Source: Dehalococcoidia bacterium
Lineage (GTDB): Bacteria > Chloroflexota > Dehalococcoidia > SZUA-161
Assembly: GCA_004376205.1 (NCBI GenBank)
Contig: SOKG01000273.1
Span: forward strand, 1-5,868
Reading direction: 5' to 3'
Length of the DNA stretch: 5,868 bases
Shown here piece after piece: positions 4,379 to 5,868 of this stretch. Positions within the stretch are counted from its first letter, which is position 1. The number at the start of each line of letters is the position of its first letter. The position numbers were made by a program, and so were the translations under genes. The notes under the pieces were generated by a model. That model saw only the letters and a program-made list of their open reading frames with translations. It searched no databases and was not told the DNA's origin.

Positions 4379-5868
4379 TCAAATTAGCTTGAAAGCCCCC
4401 ACATCCACCAACCCCTTATCGGTCAGCCTGAGCTCCGGTATCACCGGCAGGGCGAGGAAGGAGAGGGTGGCGAAGGGCGAGGGGAGCACGCAGCCCAGAG
4501 TTGAGGCCTCTCTTTGCAGTTCTTCCAGCCTGGCTACCACTACCTCGAGCGGTTCCTCGGAGAGCAAGCCAGCGATGGGCAGGGGTAGAGAACCCCGGAC
4601 TCGCCCTCCTGCGGCCACGACCAGTCCGCCCTGGAGCCTCTCAATTTCCTTGACTGCAGCAAATATGTCCTGGTCGTTGGTGCCTACGACGACAATGTTG
4701 TGGGAGTCGTGAGCAATGGACGAGCCAAGCGCCCCGTTCTTGAGCCCGAAGCCCTTGACAAATCCTACTCCTATGTTGCCATTGGCCCTGTGCCTTTCCA
4801 CCACTACCAGTTTCAGGATATCTCGCTCGGTGTCGGGCACAATGAATCCTTCTTCTGTTTTCGCCTCTGCATCAATTCTCTTGGTGATTATCTGCCCGGG
4901 GACGATCTCGATAACCGGGAGTGACTTCTTCACGGCTGGCATCTTCAGCGCTTCGATGCCGAAAGGCTTGATATTGACAGTGTGGGTGATCTCGGGGTCA
5001 GTGCGCCACGGGGTGGAGAAAAGCGCCTCCCCATCCTTGGCTACCAGCCTTCCCCGGTAAAAGACCATATCTACACTTAGCTTTAATAGGTCATCAATCA
5101 CGAGGAGATTGGCTATGTATCCCGGTGCCACAGCACCTGCTCGATACAGCCTGAAGTACTCGGCGGTATTAATGGTTGCCATTTGCAGTGCGCGGATTGG
5201 ATCAAGCCCTCTTGATATGGCCTTCCTGACCACAGCGTCGATATCGCCCTCCCTTAGCAGGTCAGCGCAGGTACGGTCATCGACCACGAAAAAGCATCTC
5301 TTAGAGGTCTTATCATCGCCGAGCGGGAGCAGTTCATCGAGGTTCTTCTCCGATGAGCCCTCTCTGATCATGAGGTGCATCCCCCGCCTCAACTTCTCTC
5401 TGCCTTCCTCAAAAGTGGTTGACTCATGGTCGGAGTCAATGCCCGCTGCCAGGTAGGCATTCAAGTCTTCCCCGCTGAGGCCGGGAGCATGGCCATCCAC
5501 CGGTTTGCCTCTGGCGAGCCTGACCTTCTTCATCACCTCTTGACCACGACTCAAAACCCCGGGAAAGTTCATCAACTCGCCCAGCCCAATGATGTTCTTC
5601 CATCTCAGGGCAGTTTGGAGTTCCTTTTCTCCGAGCTCAGCTCCCGATGTCTCAAGATGCGTGGCGGGTACGCACGAGGGCGCCATGAAGTAGAAGTCCA
5701 GAGGAAGCGGTCGGGCACAGTCCATCAAGTATCTGATTCCTTTGAGTCCGGTGACATTGGCGATCTCGTGGAGGTCAGTTACAACAGCGGAAACCCCTCG
5801 AGGCACCACTGCCGTGGCATACTCGGCAGGGTGGAGCAGTGAGCTCTCAATGTGTACGTGCCCGTTGA
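4379..5868 (-). CDS. ade: Adenine deaminase (5' end beyond window)
   Basis: The frame is open through the right edge and yields 495 visible residues ending at TGA (4381-4379). Full-length relatives are about 570-600 aa, so roughly 80 N-terminal residues and the true start are missing; internal GTGs such as 5809 are not the start. The enzyme, an amidohydrolase with a metal centre, deaminates adenine to hypoxanthine and ammonia. Numbering from the first complete visible codon: the metal motif NGHVHIESS (1-9, His3 and His5), TDLHEIANV (30-38, usually DPHEIANV), GLGELMN (95-101), DGHAPGLSG (124-132), GIDSDHE (142-148) and VVDDRT (194-199). The C-terminal domain peculiar to Ade follows, with GSSIAHDSHNIVVVG (381-395) and a PFATLSFLALPVIPE segment near the end. 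Adenine is exactly what the MtnP encoded downstream releases, so the pair would channel MTA-derived purine to the hypoxanthine pool. No terminator with a T-run separates it from mtnA. Confidence 0.95.
   Translation of the reverse strand, partial: NGHVHIESSLLHPAEYATAVVPRGVSAVVTDLHEIANVTGLKGIRYLMDCARPLPLDFYFMAPSCVPATHLETSGAELGEKELQTALRWKNIIGLGELMNFPGVLSRGQEVMKKVRLARGKPVDGHAPGLSGEDLNAYLAAGIDSDHESTTFEEGREKLRRGMHLMIREGSSEKNLDELLPLGDDKTSKRCFFVVDDRTCADLLREGDIDAVVRKAISRGLDPIRALQMATINTAEYFRLYRAGAVAPGYIANLLVIDDLLKLSVDMVFYRGRLVAKDGEALFSTPWRTDPEITHTVNIKPFGIEALKMPAVKKSLPVIEIVPGQIITKRIDAEAKTEEGFIVPDTERDILKLVVVERHRANGNIGVGFVKGFGLKNGALGSSIAHDSHNIVVVGTNDQDIFAAVKEIERLQGGLVVAAGGRVRGSLPLPIAGLLSEEPLEVVVARLEELQREASTLGCVLPSPFATLSFLALPVIPELRLTDKGLVDVGAFKLI

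Noticed and set aside
5426..5842. Plus-strand open frame of 138 residues, with similar ones at 4389-4712, 4716-5060 and 5109-5456
   Set aside because: All are antisense to ade; none shows motifs or a ribosome site.
1..5868. CRISPR array, tRNA or rRNA genes, toxin-antitoxin or defence genes
   Set aside because: No spaced direct repeats, no cloverleaf or rRNA-like segments, and no unexplained coding capacity was seen.

Overview
All genes in this window lie on the minus strand and read from the right edge to the left. The likely source is an anaerobic bacterium of the Chloroflexota, probably Dehalococcoidia-like. I infer this from the short MetE-type methionine synthase, the thiolase type, the moderately high GC content, and two palindromic intergenic repeats that resemble ones I remember from such genomes. 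No rRNA or other marker gene is present, so the taxonomy is tentative.

Layout from right to left. (1) 5868-4379: adenine deaminase (ade), with its N-terminus cut off by the window edge. (2) 4378-4201: a spacer almost filled by a 122-bp element with imperfect 16-bp terminal inverted repeats and internal hairpins, which looks like a MITE-type non-autonomous repeat. (3) 4200-3178: mtnA, methylthioribose-1-phosphate isomerase, full length in one reading frame but interrupted by a single in-frame TAA at 3777-3775. (4) 3103-2228: mtnP, methylthioadenosine phosphorylase. (5) 2231-1188: a short MetE-like methionine synthase whose ATG overlaps the mtnP stop codon (ATGA). (6) 1187-977: a spacer holding a second, different palindromic repeat. 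(7) 976-1: an SCP2-type thiolase, with its C-terminus beyond the left edge.

Genes 1 to 5 make biochemical sense together. MtnP splits methylthioadenosine, a by-product of SAM use, into adenine and methylthioribose-1-phosphate. Adenine deaminase converts the adenine to hypoxanthine for purine salvage. MtnA isomerises the sugar to methylthioribulose-1-phosphate. The MetE-like protein would make methionine from homocysteine. No later methionine-salvage gene (mtnB, mtnC, mtnD, mtnK, mtnW or a shunt aldolase) is visible. The thiolase is probably a separate unit for acyl-CoA metabolism.

The best leads are the isolated nonsense codon in an otherwise perfect mtnA and the two intergenic repeat elements, one of which may supply part of the mtnA promoter. 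I found no strong evidence for a wholly new system.
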